From NCBI RefSeq assembly GCF_025612915.1, contig NC_069112.1:57824517-57888516 (forward strand): 64,000 nt of DNA. The letters run 5' to 3'. The notes beneath the pieces were generated by a model. The model saw nothing but the letters and a program-made list of their open reading frames with translations. It was not told the origin of the DNA and made no database searches. Numbering within the stretch: position 1 is the stretch's first letter; every line of letters starts with the position of its first letter. The stretch is from Magallana angulata (lineage: Eukaryota > Mollusca > Bivalvia > Ostreida > Ostreidae). This document shows positions 63,601 through 64,000 of this stretch, one piece after another. The position numbers and the translations under genes are program-made.

Positions 63601-63816
63601 ACAGATTTATAAGAGATGTAATGTTCAGAATCATTCATGAAATAATTCCCGTATCTTACTTTATGAATAATATTGGGTACTACAAAAGTAACAAATGTAT
63701 TCTATGTGACAATTGTGTTGAAACTATTCCACATCTCTTTTATGAATGTGAGTTTGTTAAACCTCTTATTACGTTAGTGAAAAACTGGTTGAATGTGCTG
63801 TCAAACAATCAATTTA
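60666..63816 (+). CDS. LINE 2 ORF2: APE endonuclease and reverse transcriptase (cut by gap)
   Basis: Corresponds codon for codon to LINE 1 ORF2 over 1050 codons, with no length change. I saw no in-frame stop by eye. Endonuclease and reverse transcriptase motifs are conserved (GGDFNC, SDHD, RGVRQGC, SLYADD). Visible differences are mostly substitutions such as SPGP for SPGS in the DMENNKSPG block, where LINE 2 has the more usual residue. The C-terminal CCHC region is reached (CILCDNCVETIPHLFYEC); the final ~100 codons are in the gap. Confidence 0.85.
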
Positions 63817-64000
63817 NNNNNNNNNNNNNNNNNNNNNNNNNNNNNNNNNNNNNNNNNNNNNNNNNNNNNNNNNNNNNNNNNNNNNNNNNNNNNNNNNNNN
63901 NNNNNNNNNNNNNNNNNNNNNNNNNNNNNNNNNNNNNNNNNNNNNNNNNNNNNNNNNNNNNNNNNNNNNNNNNNNNNNNNNNNNNNNNNNNNNNNNNNNN
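63817..64000. other. Assembly gap running off the window
   Basis: All N to the window end. It hides the LINE 2 3' end and whatever follows. Confidence 0.97.

Larger units (their letters stand above)
59289..63816 (+). mobile_element. LINE 2: second copy of the U5-inserted retrotransposon (3' end in gap)
   Basis: Starts with the same base as LINE 1, at the same U5 nucleotide and in the same orientation. Close to LINE 1 throughout (about 98-99% by eye), with a 4-bp difference in ORF1 and scattered substitutions in ORF2. It runs into N at 63817, so poly(A) tail and right duplication are unseen. The match at the extreme 5' end shows that both copies are full length at that end. Confidence 0.9.

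Overview
The window looks like nuclear DNA of a marine bivalve mollusc. It is AT-rich, its host genes have small exons with GT/AG introns, and it carries a C1q-domain gene of the kind greatly expanded in bivalves. It also has miniature inverted-repeat elements of marine-invertebrate type and a Penelope-like fossil. The species call is inference; no rRNA or mitochondrial marker is present.

Left part (1-18553), host genes and dispersed repeats. It opens with the last codons of a gene whose tail is rich in tyrosine motifs (2-139). A large imperfect inverted repeat (about 3014-5990) follows, with a smaller G-rich element nested inside it. A nine-exon plus-strand gene (6467-12345) encodes a predicted 368-residue secreted protein: signal peptide, two Ly6/three-finger domains, a Thr-rich linker and one Ig-like domain. 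Its introns hold a Penelope-like GIY-YIG fossil and a (TA)n tract. The intergenic stretch 12.7-15.04 kb has two copies of a 360-bp hairpin repeat. Between them is a remarkable cluster of seven small hairpins (13.83-14.15 kb) with a nearly constant 16-nt loop and stems that differ from one another but stay paired, all enclosed by a longer closing stem. A two-exon minus-strand C1q gene (15476-16458) and a TA-flanked MITE (16656-16873) complete this part.

Middle part (18554-39463), a head-to-tail array of a 4006-bp unit: five full copies and a sixth cut by a gap. Each unit carries two convergent genes. One is a 125-aa plus-strand His-Cys-box endonuclease of the I-PpoI type with both zinc sites and the catalytic His and Asn. 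The other is a minus-strand, intron-containing Mutator/Kolobok-like DDE transposase with a frame break shared by the copies. Copies 1-4 look identical. A 500-N gap (39464-39963) follows, so linkage to the next part is a scaffolding statement.

Right part (39964-63816), a tandem array of U5 spliceosomal snRNA genes in 607/613-bp units: 22 uninterrupted U5 genes and two interrupted ones. Each unit has one U5 with the invariant loop I, a Sm-like site, a 3' stem-loop, a candidate PSE and a 3'-box-like sequence. The two interrupted U5 genes are broken at exactly the same nucleotide by two near-identical, same-orientation non-LTR retrotransposons of Tx1/L1 type: ORF1 with a CCHC knuckle, ORF2 with APE endonuclease and reverse transcriptase, and a poly(A) tail. 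The completed insertion has a 13-16 bp target duplication. This is best read as a sequence-specific LINE that uses the U5 snRNA gene as its home, and it is the strongest candidate here for an undescribed system. The second LINE copy runs into a terminal N gap.
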